From NCBI GenBank assembly GCA_964485695.1, contig CAZAKZ010000010.1, positions 1 to 64,000 on the forward strand: a DNA stretch of 64,000 bases, in the 5' to 3' direction. Within the stretch, counting starts at the first letter, position 1. Every line of letters begins with the position of its first letter. The notes below the pieces were generated by a model. It was given only the letters and a program-made list of their open reading frames with translations. It searched no databases and was not told where the DNA came from. This DNA is from CAZAKZ01 sp964485695 (GTDB lineage Bacteria; Planctomycetota; JAFGQW01). Below, piece by piece: positions 1-9,365 of the stretch. The translations under genes were made by a program, and so were the position numbers.

Positions 1-319
1 GTTATGGTGGGGCTGAATCGATTTTATGGACTCTTATGGGGTGAGTAGTTACCTTTTTCCTACGCATTTTTCCTCCTCGCGCTTGACTTTTCTCATCATC
101 AAGAATAGTGCGAGGAGGACCTTTTTTCCTCATCGAAAATTTCCAATAATCCCTATTTTTATAGGGAGAATTCGGCCTCTCATCTGATTAGGCAACAACA
201 ACTAGTTAGACTATCAGGCTCTGAACGGGCAATCCCTCGGAAGATTCTCGCCTGGTTTGTTCGTCCAGGAAGCGCCTCTTGAGGACAGGAACATGGCCGA
301 ATCGACCCTTGTCCACTGA
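1..319. other. Intergenic, AT-rich, with two hairpins
   Basis: I see no gene in this stretch. The first 180 bases are clearly richer in A+T than the rest of the window. Two inverted repeats stand out: a 10-bp perfect pair at 71-80 and 110-119 (TCCTCCTCGC / GCGAGGAGGA), and TCCCTAT at 150-156 pairing with ATAGGGA at 161-167 around a TTTT loop. They lie downstream of the minus-strand gene ending at 320 and could be its terminator or a mobile-element edge. The window begins here, so the left side cannot be judged. Confidence 0.45.
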
Positions 320-1957
320 TTAATGCGCCTCGAATGCGATTTCCTGGATGACGAGGCTCACGTGCGGCACTTTCCAGAAATACTCGCTGCACTTGATGTA
401 GAGAGGTGTGTACCCCTTCGAAGAGGAATCAAGAGGGAAGGGCTTTGGATAGCGGACCTCGAATGGTCCAGCCTTGTCCACAACGGCCCGGTGTTCCGGC
501 CATCCTGCCGGGATGAATCGTATCTCGGCAGGCAATGGAAGCTCGGGGGGAACCACGCCGCGAATCACCAGCGTACCCGGCTGGAACGGCAGCATGAGTG
601 CGGCGGATTCCCCTATGACCCATCCAGGGCCAAACGGTTCCCGGTTCCAGAATAGCCAGCCCCTGGTGAGGTACACGTCGTGACACGCCTTGCGGAAATC
701 GAGGTGAGATGGCGTTTTCTCCGGTGGAGGGATCACCGGGACGGGTCCTGGTGTGGATGCCACGTTCCTGTCGATGCCATTGCCGTTCACTTCGTTCAGA
801 AACCAGGCGGTTACGGATGCAGCAGCGATGTCGTGGCCGCGCCAGGAGAGGTGCCCGTCCTGGACGTATAGGTTCGACATATCCGGAGCTGCGGCGGCTC
901 GCAGGGGTTCCACAAGATATCGGGCCTCGATATTCTCTTTGGAAAAAAACTCCATGAGACGGAGTTCGGGCCGGTTCCAGTCCATGGCGTCCCCCAGGCC
1001 TTTTCCCGTGGCCCTGTGCACCTCCCAGTCGATTTCGACCAGCCGGGCATCCAGTTGCACCTGGTAGCAGCTGGGAATGACCAGGACGAGGAAACGGGAG
1101 CCGAGAGCCTGAACCTCGTCACGAAAAGCGCGGATAAGGGCCTCCGTGGTTACCCAGGCCTTGTTCCAGTCGCTTGGGCGGCCCTCCCTCAGGAAGATCT
1201 CCATTTCCAGGGTAGGAGCGAGTCCCAGCCTGGCGCGCTGGCCGCAGTGAAGCCTCTGCACCGAGGGAAAGGGTTCGAGCAAGCCGAGAGAAATTAGCCC
1301 GCGCTCGAGAAAGGCGAAGGTCCTGGAAAGCCTGCGCCCGAGGGCCCGATTCGGGTGTATGAAACGGGGCTGTAACACACCGGCAGCGTCGGGTAAGAGA
1401 TAGGGCCGGAGGTAATCCCCTGGATTGAAACCGGCAAACTCGGGGGAATTATTCATCACGTCGTTGGACGGAAAGAAGACCAGTACAACCGCGTCCGGAG
1501 CCAGGTGTGATCCGAACCTGCGGAGGAGAAGAAGCTCCTGGGCAGTTCCATAGGCGTCCGAACAGAGGGAGTAGACCTCGGTGGGTCGGCCTCTAGCCAA
1601 GATCCGCTGCCTTGTCTGTTGAGTTATCAGGCGGTCTTCCCGGACGGCAAAGGCGTTCAGGAACGAGTCTCCAACAAAAACGAGTCGATTCCTGCCGTCC
1701 GGACGGGTTCTTGCAGTTATTGGAAATTCGGGGCTGCGAAATCCCTCACTGTTGATCTGGTAAATATACTCACCGAACTCGTCGTTGTGTTGTTTCTCGG
1801 ACCCTGCCTTCATCCTGAAGCCGAATTCCCTGTCCAGCTGGAGGCTTCCCCAGTACATGGGCGGGTCGAGGACAAGCCGGACCCCCACTTCGACCAGCAG
1901 GAGGCCGACACAGGTGAAGAATAAAATGAAGAGGACCTTCCTGAATAGCTTTTTCAT
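320..1957 (-). CDS. SGNH/GDSL-fold hydrolase-like membrane-anchored protein
   Basis: A 545-residue protein that starts with a basic MKKLFRK stretch and one hydrophobic segment (about residues 8-25), so it is probably inserted in or exported across the inner membrane. An SGNH hydrolase core follows: GDSF at about residue 96 supplies the nucleophile Ser, PSNDVMNN near 166 fits the Asn block, and DGH near 368 fits the Asp/His pair. SGNH proteins with an N-terminal membrane anchor often modify polysaccharides, for example as acetylesterases or acetyltransferases (family knowledge). The C-terminal 150 residues look like a beta-rich appendage and are unassigned. The gene stands alone: the next genes on this strand are more than 400 bp away. 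Its substrate is unknown. A role with the polysaccharide genes further along is possible but unproven. Confidence 0.75.
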   Translation of the reverse strand: MKKLFRKVLFILFFTCVGLLLVEVGVRLVLDPPMYWGSLQLDREFGFRMKAGSEKQHNDEFGEYIYQINSEGFRSPEFPITARTRPDGRNRLVFVGDSFLNAFAVREDRLITQQTRQRILARGRPTEVYSLCSDAYGTAQELLLLRRFGSHLAPDAVVLVFFPSNDVMNNSPEFAGFNPGDYLRPYLLPDAAGVLQPRFIHPNRALGRRLSRTFAFLERGLISLGLLEPFPSVQRLHCGQRARLGLAPTLEMEIFLREGRPSDWNKAWVTTEALIRAFRDEVQALGSRFLVLVIPSCYQVQLDARLVEIDWEVHRATGKGLGDAMDWNRPELRLMEFFSKENIEARYLVEPLRAAAAPDMSNLYVQDGHLSWRGHDIAAASVTAWFLNEVNGNGIDRNVASTPGPVPVIPPPEKTPSHLDFRKACHDVYLTRGWLFWNREPFGPGWVIGESAALMLPFQPGTLVIRGVVPPELPLPAEIRFIPAGWPEHRAVVDKAGPFEVRYPKPFPLDSSSKGYTPLYIKCSEYFWKVPHVSLVIQEIAFEAH

Positions 1958-2406
1958 TGGCCCTCGTTCAAGCCAGAGGTCTGATTACTAATGAACAATG
2001 AGAGCAAAGGTATGCTGAAGTATAGGTGAAACAAATACCCATATTATCCCTTTTGGGATTTAGCTGCAACTTCGCACCTCAAGACTTCAATTTCGAATAC
2101 CTCAGTATCAGCTCCGCCCATGCATATATTTGACTGCAGGGCGATTCATCATTCCCGTCGGCGTCTGCACTTAGGGGCCGCGCAAGAATAAATTCACATT
2201 TTCGCATCTCATCTTCGGGCCATCTTCGACAGGGCCTCGCTCGCGAAATCCTCGACATATTGCCTGTAATATGCCTCCGGTTTCGCTCACTCGGGTCTGT
2301 CAAAGCTGACCCGAACCTGAGCGCGAAAATGTGAATTTATTCTTGCGCGGCCCCTTACCACAGGCTGTTAAGGTAGGATTCTGATTTCAGCCAAAACCGC
2401 AAGCGG
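1958..2406. other. Intergenic region holding an inverted-repeat element
   Basis: This 449-bp stretch has no convincing gene. A 74-codon minus-strand frame at 2079-2303 crosses the inverted-repeat element described separately and resembles nothing I know. In another minus-strand frame the element interior reads as a 22-codon peptide ending in a stop, which may be the decayed 3' end of a transposase gene. Confidence 0.5.
2174..2354. mobile_element. MITE-like element: perfect 33-bp inverted repeats, TTA flanks
   Basis: Bases 2173-2205 and 2323-2355 are exact reverse complements over 33 bp, separated by 117 bp. The arms begin AGGGGCCGCGCAAG. Taking the element as GGGGCC...GGCCCC (2174-2354), it is flanked on both sides by TTA (2171-2173 and 2355-2357), which looks like a 3-bp target duplication. 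Three-bp TNA duplications are known for the IS1031 group of the IS5 family, so this may be a non-autonomous derivative or a remnant of such an element (inference). The interior is too short for a transposase. Confidence 0.7.
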
Positions 2407-4821
2407 TCAGTCTTTCTTCCCGCCCTGGGCTTTGGCGTCTCGCTTGCGGAGATTATCGATCAGCTCGGTGACCGCTTTGCGGAGAGCCTCGCTTGCGAGT
2501 CTGTTCTTTACGATGGCCTCGAGCTTCGGAATATGGTCGGAGCCGGCGTGGCTACCGAGCGTGTGCAATGCCAGGTTGCGCTCGTCCTTGGGCCGCTCCC
2601 TCGTCGCGAGGTATTGCACGAAGAAATCGACTACGATGGGACGGGTTTCAGGTCCAATACCTTTTGCCAGACCCCAGAGCGCCCGCTCACGATCGGTGAA
2701 GTACCGGTCATTGGCCGCGCGGATCAGGGCCCGCACCACGGCTGGGGACTTGGGATCGAGTCGTGACAATACAAAGTAGATCGCGTACGAACGGACCTCG
2801 AATTGACGGCCGTTCGCGAGCTCGATGATGCGCGCCTCGAGGTCGGGACTCAAGGTGCATGCCCCCTGGAGCCTGGGGAGGAACATCTGGATCCGCCTGG
2901 AATCGCGAGTCTTCAGCCGGGCGAGCACGAGGTCTGCGGCCTTTCCGGTGAGCGCGCCGCCGTTCAGCCGGATCAGGGTGTGCCAGCCTTCGTCGCCGAT
3001 CACCTCCGGCGTCGTGCGGAGGATCTTGTCGAGCAGTCCCCGGGCCTCGGCTTCGGCGCCGATCGCCCGAAGCGCATCGATGGCCGTGAGGCGGAGCTCA
3101 CGCGGTCCCGACTCGGCCAGCGCGAGCACTCGGTCGCGAAAGGAGGACGAGTCGTAGTTTGCACCGGCAGTGCGGGCCAGCGCCATGAGGCCGGCCATTA
3201 GATCCAACCGATTCGTGCCGGCCAGCGCTTTCTGGATACGTACGAGTGCCCGGTTTCGTTGCGCCGCATCCGTGAGCTGCATCAAGTCTTCGATCCATGG
3301 CCAGGCGCGCCGGTGCGCCTCCCAGCCGAGCTCCTCGGACTCCTCCTCGGCCTCATCCTCCTGAAGGGTGGCCCGCATGGCCTCCTCGGCCGGCTGACTG
3401 GGCCACTTGCTGGCCGTGCCAGGAACCGGGCCGGCACCCGCTCCTGCCGCAAGGGCGGGCGAATCCGGTGCGAGCGTGAAATCTCCGGAAGCAGCATTCA
3501 CGAACTTCGGATCGGCGAGTGTGTTCTCGCCTGCAGCCGCTAGCCTGGCCGCCTCCTTTTCAGGGCTCTCCGCGTCTCCGCCGCCGGCCCGCTCTCCGCG
3601 CGATCCCCAGAAGCCGTTCTTCTCGTTTTTCCAGAAAAAGTTCTTTTCGACCGTGATCGGCCCCTCGTACTTCTTGCTCGGTCCACCACCGCCGACGTCG
3701 CCGGTATGGACCGCGGTCGGATTGGCGAAGAAGACGTTCTTCCGGATCACCGGAGAGGAGGTCCCGAGCACCTCGATGCCCGAGCGGCGGTTTCGAGCGA
3801 AGGTATTCCCTTCAATCGTGTCACGGTTGCCGAACCAGCAGGAGATCCCGGTCATGGCGTTTTCGACGAAGAGATTGCCCGTCACCGTGGCTCGTGTGTC
3901 GCCGGAGGCGTAGATGCCGCACCGGGCGTTCCTGAAAATGCGGTTCCCTGTGATGATGGGGGAAGCGTGATCGTACCGGATGCCGTGCCACGCCGAGCCC
4001 GAGATGGCACAGCCTTCCACGCGGGTCTGGCCGTCGACGCCGCCGAGCACGAGGCCGCGGTGATGGCAGTTCCGGATGGTACAGCCGATGATGTGAGCGC
4101 GAGTGCCGTCGTCTCCGGAGCGCATCACTTCGATACCGGTGTTCCAGATGCCGACCACCAGGCAGTGCCGAATCTCGATGACTGCTCCGAGCCCGACTCC
4201 GATTCCACTGGCCGGAGAGCCGACTACCGCGCAGTCGTGGAGCGACACCTTACCACCACGGATGCCAACCACCCAGCCGGTCATGGCCACGTCCTGTTCG
4301 GGCTGGCCTCCGGAGAGGGTGAACCGGAGGCCGCGGACCACGACGCCCTGGGCCCGATCCACGTCCAGGGCGGGCCTGGGGCCGTATTCCTCGAAAAACT
4401 CCTCCCGGATCGCCTGCCGTTCCCGGTCGTTCTTGGCCTTCGCGGCCCGCTTCTGAAACTCGGCGATCAGCTCCGGATCCTCGAGTCGGCTCGCATCGAA
4501 GGTGGACACGATGGCGGCTTTTTCCCAGCCGGCTCCCTCAAGCGTGAGCGGTTTCGTGACCTTCACAGGGCCCGGATACGTACCCGGCGCGATGTGGATC
4601 ACGGACCCGGGAACGGCTTTGTCCACCGCCTGCTGGATCCCGAGGAAATCCCCGCTTCCGTCGGCGGCCACGCGGATGGCTTGAGGGGTAGAGTCCGGGT
4701 GGGGTTTCTCGACCTGGCCGGACGCGGGTCCCGCCGCGAGGGCGAGGCCGATCACGGCTGCCAGGACGTAGGCGACGAAATCCGGGCGGGCGGGGGAGGT
4801 GGGACAATCTGGGATTCGCAT
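2407..4821 (-). CDS. Secreted right-handed beta-helix protein with C-terminal HEAT-like repeats
   Basis: This 804-residue protein has a clear signal peptide (hydrophobic VAYVLAAVIGLALAAG, then an ASGQ cleavage-like site). Residues about 50-110 look like the pectin-methylesterase-type start of a right-handed beta-helix (GDFLGIQQAVDKAVPG, then IHIAPGTYPG). Repeated G-x-x-I / N-x-F coils in NosD/parallel-beta-helix style continue to about residue 460, including NPTAVHTGDVG and the end motif LADPKFVNAASGDFTLAPDSPAL (two short pieces of one segment). The last 280 residues are alpha-helical, with regular Leu/Ala/Arg spacing typical of HEAT-like repeats. Helix folds of this type bind or cleave polysaccharides (family knowledge), but I see no defined catalytic site. 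The start is backed by a strong AAGGAG ribosome-binding site just upstream. It appears to be a single-gene unit. Confidence 0.75.
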   Translation of the reverse strand: MRIPDCPTSPARPDFVAYVLAAVIGLALAAGPASGQVEKPHPDSTPQAIRVAADGSGDFLGIQQAVDKAVPGSVIHIAPGTYPGPVKVTKPLTLEGAGWEKAAIVSTFDASRLEDPELIAEFQKRAAKAKNDRERQAIREEFFEEYGPRPALDVDRAQGVVVRGLRFTLSGGQPEQDVAMTGWVVGIRGGKVSLHDCAVVGSPASGIGVGLGAVIEIRHCLVVGIWNTGIEVMRSGDDGTRAHIIGCTIRNCHHRGLVLGGVDGQTRVEGCAISGSAWHGIRYDHASPIITGNRIFRNARCGIYASGDTRATVTGNLFVENAMTGISCWFGNRDTIEGNTFARNRRSGIEVLGTSSPVIRKNVFFANPTAVHTGDVGGGGPSKKYEGPITVEKNFFWKNEKNGFWGSRGERAGGGDAESPEKEAARLAAAGENTLADPKFVNAASGDFTLAPDSPALAAGAGAGPVPGTASKWPSQPAEEAMRATLQEDEAEEESEELGWEAHRRAWPWIEDLMQLTDAAQRNRALVRIQKALAGTNRLDLMAGLMALARTAGANYDSSSFRDRVLALAESGPRELRLTAIDALRAIGAEAEARGLLDKILRTTPEVIGDEGWHTLIRLNGGALTGKAADLVLARLKTRDSRRIQMFLPRLQGACTLSPDLEARIIELANGRQFEVRSYAIYFVLSRLDPKSPAVVRALIRAANDRYFTDRERALWGLAKGIGPETRPIVVDFFVQYLATRERPKDERNLALHTLGSHAGSDHIPKLEAIVKNRLASEALRKAVTELIDNLRKRDAKAQGGKKD

Positions 4822-5074
4822 GACCGGATCTCCTTGCGGTATGACCTATAGTGTCTCGGGAGAGGGGAGGAATGGTCGAATAAAACACCTTTTTACCTTG
4901 TCCGAGATCCATCTGCAAGGGTCGAGTCAGCGAGAAGACAGGTCCGGGTCAGGACCATGAACGTCCAGCAGGAAGACTCTCGGCTCTCCCTGCGGAGAAC
5001 ATCATAACATGCGTATCTTCAGACGACTGTGCGTAGGAGAATGTGATCCGAAATTCGTCGGGCCACAGCGCTAC
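4822..5074. other. Intergenic spacer, 253 bp
   Basis: This is the leader of the beta-helix gene to the left and the 3' flank of recQ to the right, both on the minus strand. I see no repeat and no convincing terminator here. Confidence 0.4.
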
Positions 5075-6949
5075 TCATGCTCCACCGTGCTCCACCGCCG
5101 GGTCCTGGTCCATGGACACGTCATGTTTGCTGCAGTACTCCCTCATGCAATTGATAAACGCCTCGCCGTGGTCCTCGCATCGCTTGTGGCCGACGCCGTG
5201 AACCTCCAGGAATCCTGCCGGGGAGGAGGGGCGCCTGCGCGCCATGTCGCGAAGGGCGGCATCGCTGAAGATCACATACGCGGGCACGCTCCTCGTCACG
5301 GCCTTCTCGCGCCGGAGAAGCCGTAGGACTTCGAACAGTCCGCGGTCCACGCCCTCCCAGGTGTCGACCTCACCCCGAGCCACCGATCTGGCCGAGGCCT
5401 TTTTCTTCGGCGGCGGCTTCGGCTTCAGGAGCCGCGGAGTCACTTCCCCGCGGAGGAGGCGGGCACCCTCCGCGGTCAACTTCAGGACGTTGTACTCCCC
5501 TGATTTTTGCAGGTAATCCTGTCCGACGAGCTGTTCGATCCAGTCGCGAATGGTGCGGCGGCTCTCCCCGGACAGGACTCCGTAGGTGGGCAGTCGATCA
5601 TGCTTGTTCCCGAGAATCCGCTGATCCTTCGATCCGTGGAGAACCATGGCTGTGTAGTCGCCCCCGAAGAACTGGTTCAGCCTGACCACGCAGGACAGGA
5701 TCTTCTGGCCGGTCGTGAGTGCATCTTCCACCAGTTCGAGCTCACCGAGGCAAACATCACAGGCCTTGCAGGATGCCGCGGCATAGGTCTCGCCGAAGTA
5801 GTCGAGAAGGACCCTGCGCCGGCACACGACCCCCGTGGCGTAATCGTGCATGGCGGAAAGCAATCCAAGGGAAGCCTTCTGGCTCTCGACCTCTGAGCGG
5901 GCGATCAAGTTCTTCCAGAGCATGAAGTCCCGGTCCGAGTAGAACAGGCAGCATTCTCCCTCCAGACCGTCACGGCCGGCCCTGCCGCTTTCCTGCTGAT
6001 AGGACTCGAGCGACTTCGGCATACCGGCGTGGACCACATACCGCACGTTCGACTTGTCGATCCCCATGCCAAAGGCCACGGTAGCGACCATGATGTCGAT
6101 CCGCTCCTGGATGAATGCCTCCTGGTTCTTCCGGCGGTCGTCGTCCGCCATACCGGCGTGGTAGGGCAGGACCCGATACCCCAGATTCGCCAGCTCACCG
6201 GCGAGGCGGTCCACCTCCGCCCGGCTGATGCAGTAGATTATGCCCGACTCCCCCCGGTGGCGGTCCACCACTTCACGCACCTGTTTCAGGCGATCGTGCC
6301 GTCGTGCGACCTTGTACACCAGGTTCGGCCGGTCAAAGGAGCCGACCAGAACCTCCGGATCCGTCAGCCGTAGCTGTCGCGCAATGTCGTCTCTGACGTG
6401 GTGAGTCGCAGTTGCGGTGTATGCGTGCACGCAGATGCCGGGATAGGCTTCTTTCAGGATACTCAGCTCACGATATTCCGGCCTGAAATCATGCCCCCAC
6501 GCGCTGATGCAGTGCGCCTCGTCCACGGCGATAAAGGCCAGTTGAACGGTTTGCAGGAAGGAGATCGTGCGGTCCATCACCAGGCGCTCGGGAGCCACGT
6601 AGAGCAGCTTCAGACGATCCGCCCGGATCTCGTCCACCACCCTCTGTCGCTCGATCATGGAATACGTGCTGTTGATGCACCCGGCCGGCACCCCACACGT
6701 CCGGAGGGCATCCACCTGGTCCTTCATGAGGGATATCAAAGGAGATACCACGACGGCCAGGCCCGGCATGCAAAGGGCCGGTGCCTGGAAGCAGAGCGAT
6801 TTGCCTCCGCCGGTCGGCAGGACCACCACCGAGTCACGGCCTTCGAGAACGCACCCCATGGCCTCCCTCTGAAGCGGCAGAAATCCCTCGTACCCCCAGG
6901 TTCTCTGGAGCACGGACGGCAAGGAATCGAGACCTGTTTCCGTGGTCAT
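5075..6949 (-). CDS. recQ: ATP-dependent DNA helicase RecQ
   Basis: A 624-residue 3'-5' DNA helicase that unwinds forks and recombination intermediates. Motif I, PTGGGKS, lies near residue 48. The DEAH box with the RecQ aromatic loop (VDEAHCISAWGHDFRP) is near 143. Motif VI is QESGRAGRDG. A four-Cys zinc site (CRRR...CKACDVC) lies near 375-400, followed by the winged-helix RQC region. An HRDC domain occupies about 540-610. The length fits the family (E. coli RecQ is 609 residues). The open frame extends upstream to 7363, but that would overlap the fusA start and add about 138 low-quality residues, so I place the start at the MTTETG methionine at 6949. The gene is transcribed divergently from fusA. 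Confidence 0.95.
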   Translation of the reverse strand: MTTETGLDSLPSVLQRTWGYEGFLPLQREAMGCVLEGRDSVVVLPTGGGKSLCFQAPALCMPGLAVVVSPLISLMKDQVDALRTCGVPAGCINSTYSMIERQRVVDEIRADRLKLLYVAPERLVMDRTISFLQTVQLAFIAVDEAHCISAWGHDFRPEYRELSILKEAYPGICVHAYTATATHHVRDDIARQLRLTDPEVLVGSFDRPNLVYKVARRHDRLKQVREVVDRHRGESGIIYCISRAEVDRLAGELANLGYRVLPYHAGMADDDRRKNQEAFIQERIDIMVATVAFGMGIDKSNVRYVVHAGMPKSLESYQQESGRAGRDGLEGECCLFYSDRDFMLWKNLIARSEVESQKASLGLLSAMHDYATGVVCRRRVLLDYFGETYAAASCKACDVCLGELELVEDALTTGQKILSCVVRLNQFFGGDYTAMVLHGSKDQRILGNKHDRLPTYGVLSGESRRTIRDWIEQLVGQDYLQKSGEYNVLKLTAEGARLLRGEVTPRLLKPKPPPKKKASARSVARGEVDTWEGVDRGLFEVLRLLRREKAVTRSVPAYVIFSDAALRDMARRRPSSPAGFLEVHGVGHKRCEDHGEAFINCMREYCSKHDVSMDQDPAVEHGGA

Positions 6950-7232
6950 CTGATGAGAGCTTCCGTGGTCAAACTCGGCTCTCCTGCAAGTCGGATAATT
7001 TTGAGACCGGTTTCGAAATATCCGGAAATTTTTGGAGTAATCGCAAAATCGACACGCGTCTAGAGACGGCCGGATTCGGTATCCCCTGTGGCTGCCCTCC
7101 TTGATGACCAGCCTCCGGACCCTCCCCCGCCGAATCCCTTGCCCGCAGGGAGGGTTGGCATTAAAGAGAGGGGTCCGAAAAGACGGGTAGGACACCCCGG
7201 GTTCAAAACGATATTCATGAGACGAGCCTCCG
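6950..7232. other. Divergent recQ/fusA promoter region
   Basis: This 283-bp divergent intergenic region must contain the recQ and fusA promoters. It has an AT-rich centre around 6995-7055. I cannot pick out a promoter hexamer pair with confidence on either strand. Confidence 0.4.
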
Positions 7233-9362
7233 ATGAAGGCTGAACAGAAAATGAAGAAGATCCGCGTTCCCTGGGCGGGCAACGGCCGGGGACGCAGTCC
7301 GCGTGTGGACCTCCGGAACATCGGTATCATGGCGCATATCGACGCCGGAAAGACCACCGTCACCGAGCGGATCCTCTTCTACAGCGGCCGCATCCACAGG
7401 ACCGGCGAGGTCCATGACGGCAGGGCCAAGATGGACTATCTCGCCGAGGAGCAGGAGCGTGGCATCACCATCACCGCCGCAGCCACCAACTGCGAGTGGC
7501 GGGGGGTGCGCATCAACATCATCGACACCCCGGGCCACGTCGACTTCACCGCCGAGGTGCAGCGGAGCCTCCGCGTCCTGGACGGCGCCGTGGCCGTGTT
7601 CGACGCCGTGGCCGGCGTCGAAGCCCAGTCCGAAACCGTGTGGCGCCAGGCGAATCGTTTCAAGGTTCCCAGACTGGTGTTCATAAACAAGATGGATCGA
7701 CTCGGCGCGAATTTCGACCACGTCGTGGAAAGCATCGAGGACCGTCTGGGCGCCCGGACCCTCCCTCTCTCGTATCCCATCGGAACCGGGCCGGACTACC
7801 GCGGCATCATCGATGTCATCGAGAACGTGGCCGTCTACTACGACGACGAGAGCGGTGGCCGGGTTTTCCGGGAAGAGGCCGTGCCCGAGACGCTGGCCGA
7901 GAAGGCCGCGGCGCTTCGCACCGAGATGATCGAGACGGTGGCCGACCAGGACGACGACCTGATGGAGAAATACCTGAACGGCGAGGACCCGACCCCCGAG
8001 GTGCTTCGCAACGCCATCCGCGCGGCCGTGGTCTCGGGCGCAGTGGTGCCGGTGCTGTGCGGATCCGCCCTGAAAAACAAGGGCATCCAGCGTCTTCTGG
8101 ACGCGGTCTGCTACTACCTGCCGCATCCCCTGGAAAGGGAGACGGTCGCCTGCGAGGACCTGGAGGGCCGAGAGGTTCTGCTCAGGCCCCTGCCCGAGGA
8201 GACCTTTGCAGCGCTGGCCTTCAAGACCGTGACTTCGGCGGGGGGAGATCTCACGTTTCTCCGGATCTACTCGGGCACGCTCCGGGCCGGGGATCAGGTC
8301 TTTAATCCGACCGTGAACAGGCGAGAGCGGGCCGGCCGAATCGTCATGCTGCACGCCGGTGAGCAGGAGTCCGTAACCAGCCTCGAAGCAGGGCAGATCG
8401 GTGCCGTCATCGGCCTCAAGCAGACCACCACCGGCGACACCCTGTGCGCCCCTGAGCGCCCAGTGGTGCTGGAGAGAATGGATTTCCCGGAACCGGTCAT
8501 CCAGATCGCCATCCAGCCGAATAAGACCGCGGACCGCGACGGCCTGACGCGCGCCCTCGGTGTCCTGGCCCGGGAGGATCCCACCTTCCGCCGCACCACC
8601 GACGAGGAGACCGGCGAGACTCTCATCGCCGGCATGGGTGAGCTCCACCTCGAGGTACTGTTGAACAGGCTGCAACGGGATTTCCGGCTGGGGGTAAAGA
8701 CCGGCAAGCCCCAGGTGGCCTACCGCCAGGCCCTGGCCGCACCGTGCGACCTGGAGGCCCGCCACGTCAAACAGTCGGGGGGGCGCGGCCAGTTTGCCGT
8801 GGTCAAGATGCGGTTCGAGCCCGTGGAGTCCACTTCCATCGAGTTCCTCAGCGAGGTGGTCGGTGGCAACGTACCGAGGAATTACATCCCGTCGGTGGAG
8901 GCCGGGGTGCGCAGCGCCCTCGAGGAGGGATTCCCCCTGGGATTTCCATTCACCGGCGTCAACGTCGTCCTCTATGACGGAAAGTACCACGAGGTGGACT
9001 CCTCCGAGCAGGCGTTCCGGTCGGTGGCCAGGAAGGCCGTGCGGGAGGTCACGGCCAGGGTGGGCGTCGTCATCCTGGAGCCCATGATGAAGATCGAAGT
9101 CGTCACGCCGGACGAGTTCACCAGCACCGTGATCGGAAGCCTGAACGCCCGGCGGATGGTCATCGACGAGATCGGCGGGGAGACCAGCGGTCTCCGGGAT
9201 ATCACCGGCCTGGTTCCGCTGGCCGAGATGTTCGGGTACGCTACCGTCCTCCGGAGCGCCACCCAGGGTCGAGGGACCTTCACCCTGGAGCCCGCCCTGT
9301 TCGCCCGGGCCCCCCACGAGATCGCCGAGAAGATCCGGAAAGAGGCCCTGGACAGGCGGTAA
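7233..9362 (+). CDS. fusA: Elongation factor G (translation GTPase)
   Basis: At 709 residues the length is normal for EF-G, the GTPase that drives ribosomal translocation and, with RRF, ribosome recycling. The GTPase motifs are intact: AHIDAGKT (G1) near residue 33, RGITITAAAT (switch I) near 72, DTPGH (G3) near 98 and NKMD (G4) near 152. Domains II to V follow, including GELHLEV and the domain IV stretch GGRGQFA. The gene lies outside a str operon (no rpsL, rpsG or tuf next to it). Many bacteria carry a second EF-G, so this may be a paralogue rather than the housekeeping copy. A second in-frame ATG at 7251 could be the true start, because neither has a clear ribosome-binding site. The gene ends 3 bp from the stop of the converging glycosyltransferase. 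Confidence 0.93.
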   Translation: MKAEQKMKKIRVPWAGNGRGRSPRVDLRNIGIMAHIDAGKTTVTERILFYSGRIHRTGEVHDGRAKMDYLAEEQERGITITAAATNCEWRGVRINIIDTPGHVDFTAEVQRSLRVLDGAVAVFDAVAGVEAQSETVWRQANRFKVPRLVFINKMDRLGANFDHVVESIEDRLGARTLPLSYPIGTGPDYRGIIDVIENVAVYYDDESGGRVFREEAVPETLAEKAAALRTEMIETVADQDDDLMEKYLNGEDPTPEVLRNAIRAAVVSGAVVPVLCGSALKNKGIQRLLDAVCYYLPHPLERETVACEDLEGREVLLRPLPEETFAALAFKTVTSAGGDLTFLRIYSGTLRAGDQVFNPTVNRRERAGRIVMLHAGEQESVTSLEAGQIGAVIGLKQTTTGDTLCAPERPVVLERMDFPEPVIQIAIQPNKTADRDGLTRALGVLAREDPTFRRTTDEETGETLIAGMGELHLEVLLNRLQRDFRLGVKTGKPQVAYRQALAAPCDLEARHVKQSGGRGQFAVVKMRFEPVESTSIEFLSEVVGGNVPRNYIPSVEAGVRSALEEGFPLGFPFTGVNVVLYDGKYHEVDSSEQAFRSVARKAVREVTARVGVVILEPMMKIEVVTPDEFTSTVIGSLNARRMVIDEIGGETSGLRDITGLVPLAEMFGYATVLRSATQGRGTFTLEPALFARAPHEIAEKIRKEALDRR

Positions 9363-9365
9363 GCG

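Noticed and set aside
2079..2303. 74-codon minus-strand frame
   Set aside because: It crosses one arm of the inverted-repeat element and resembles no protein I know.
6950..7363. N-terminal extension of recQ to 7363
   Set aside because: It would overlap the fusA start on the other strand, and the extra residues do not resemble RecQ.
7215..9317. 700-codon open frame antisense to fusA
   Set aside because: The plus strand encodes an unmistakable EF-G. The antisense frame has the biased Gly/His/Leu/Asp composition typical of antisense shadows in GC-rich genes.
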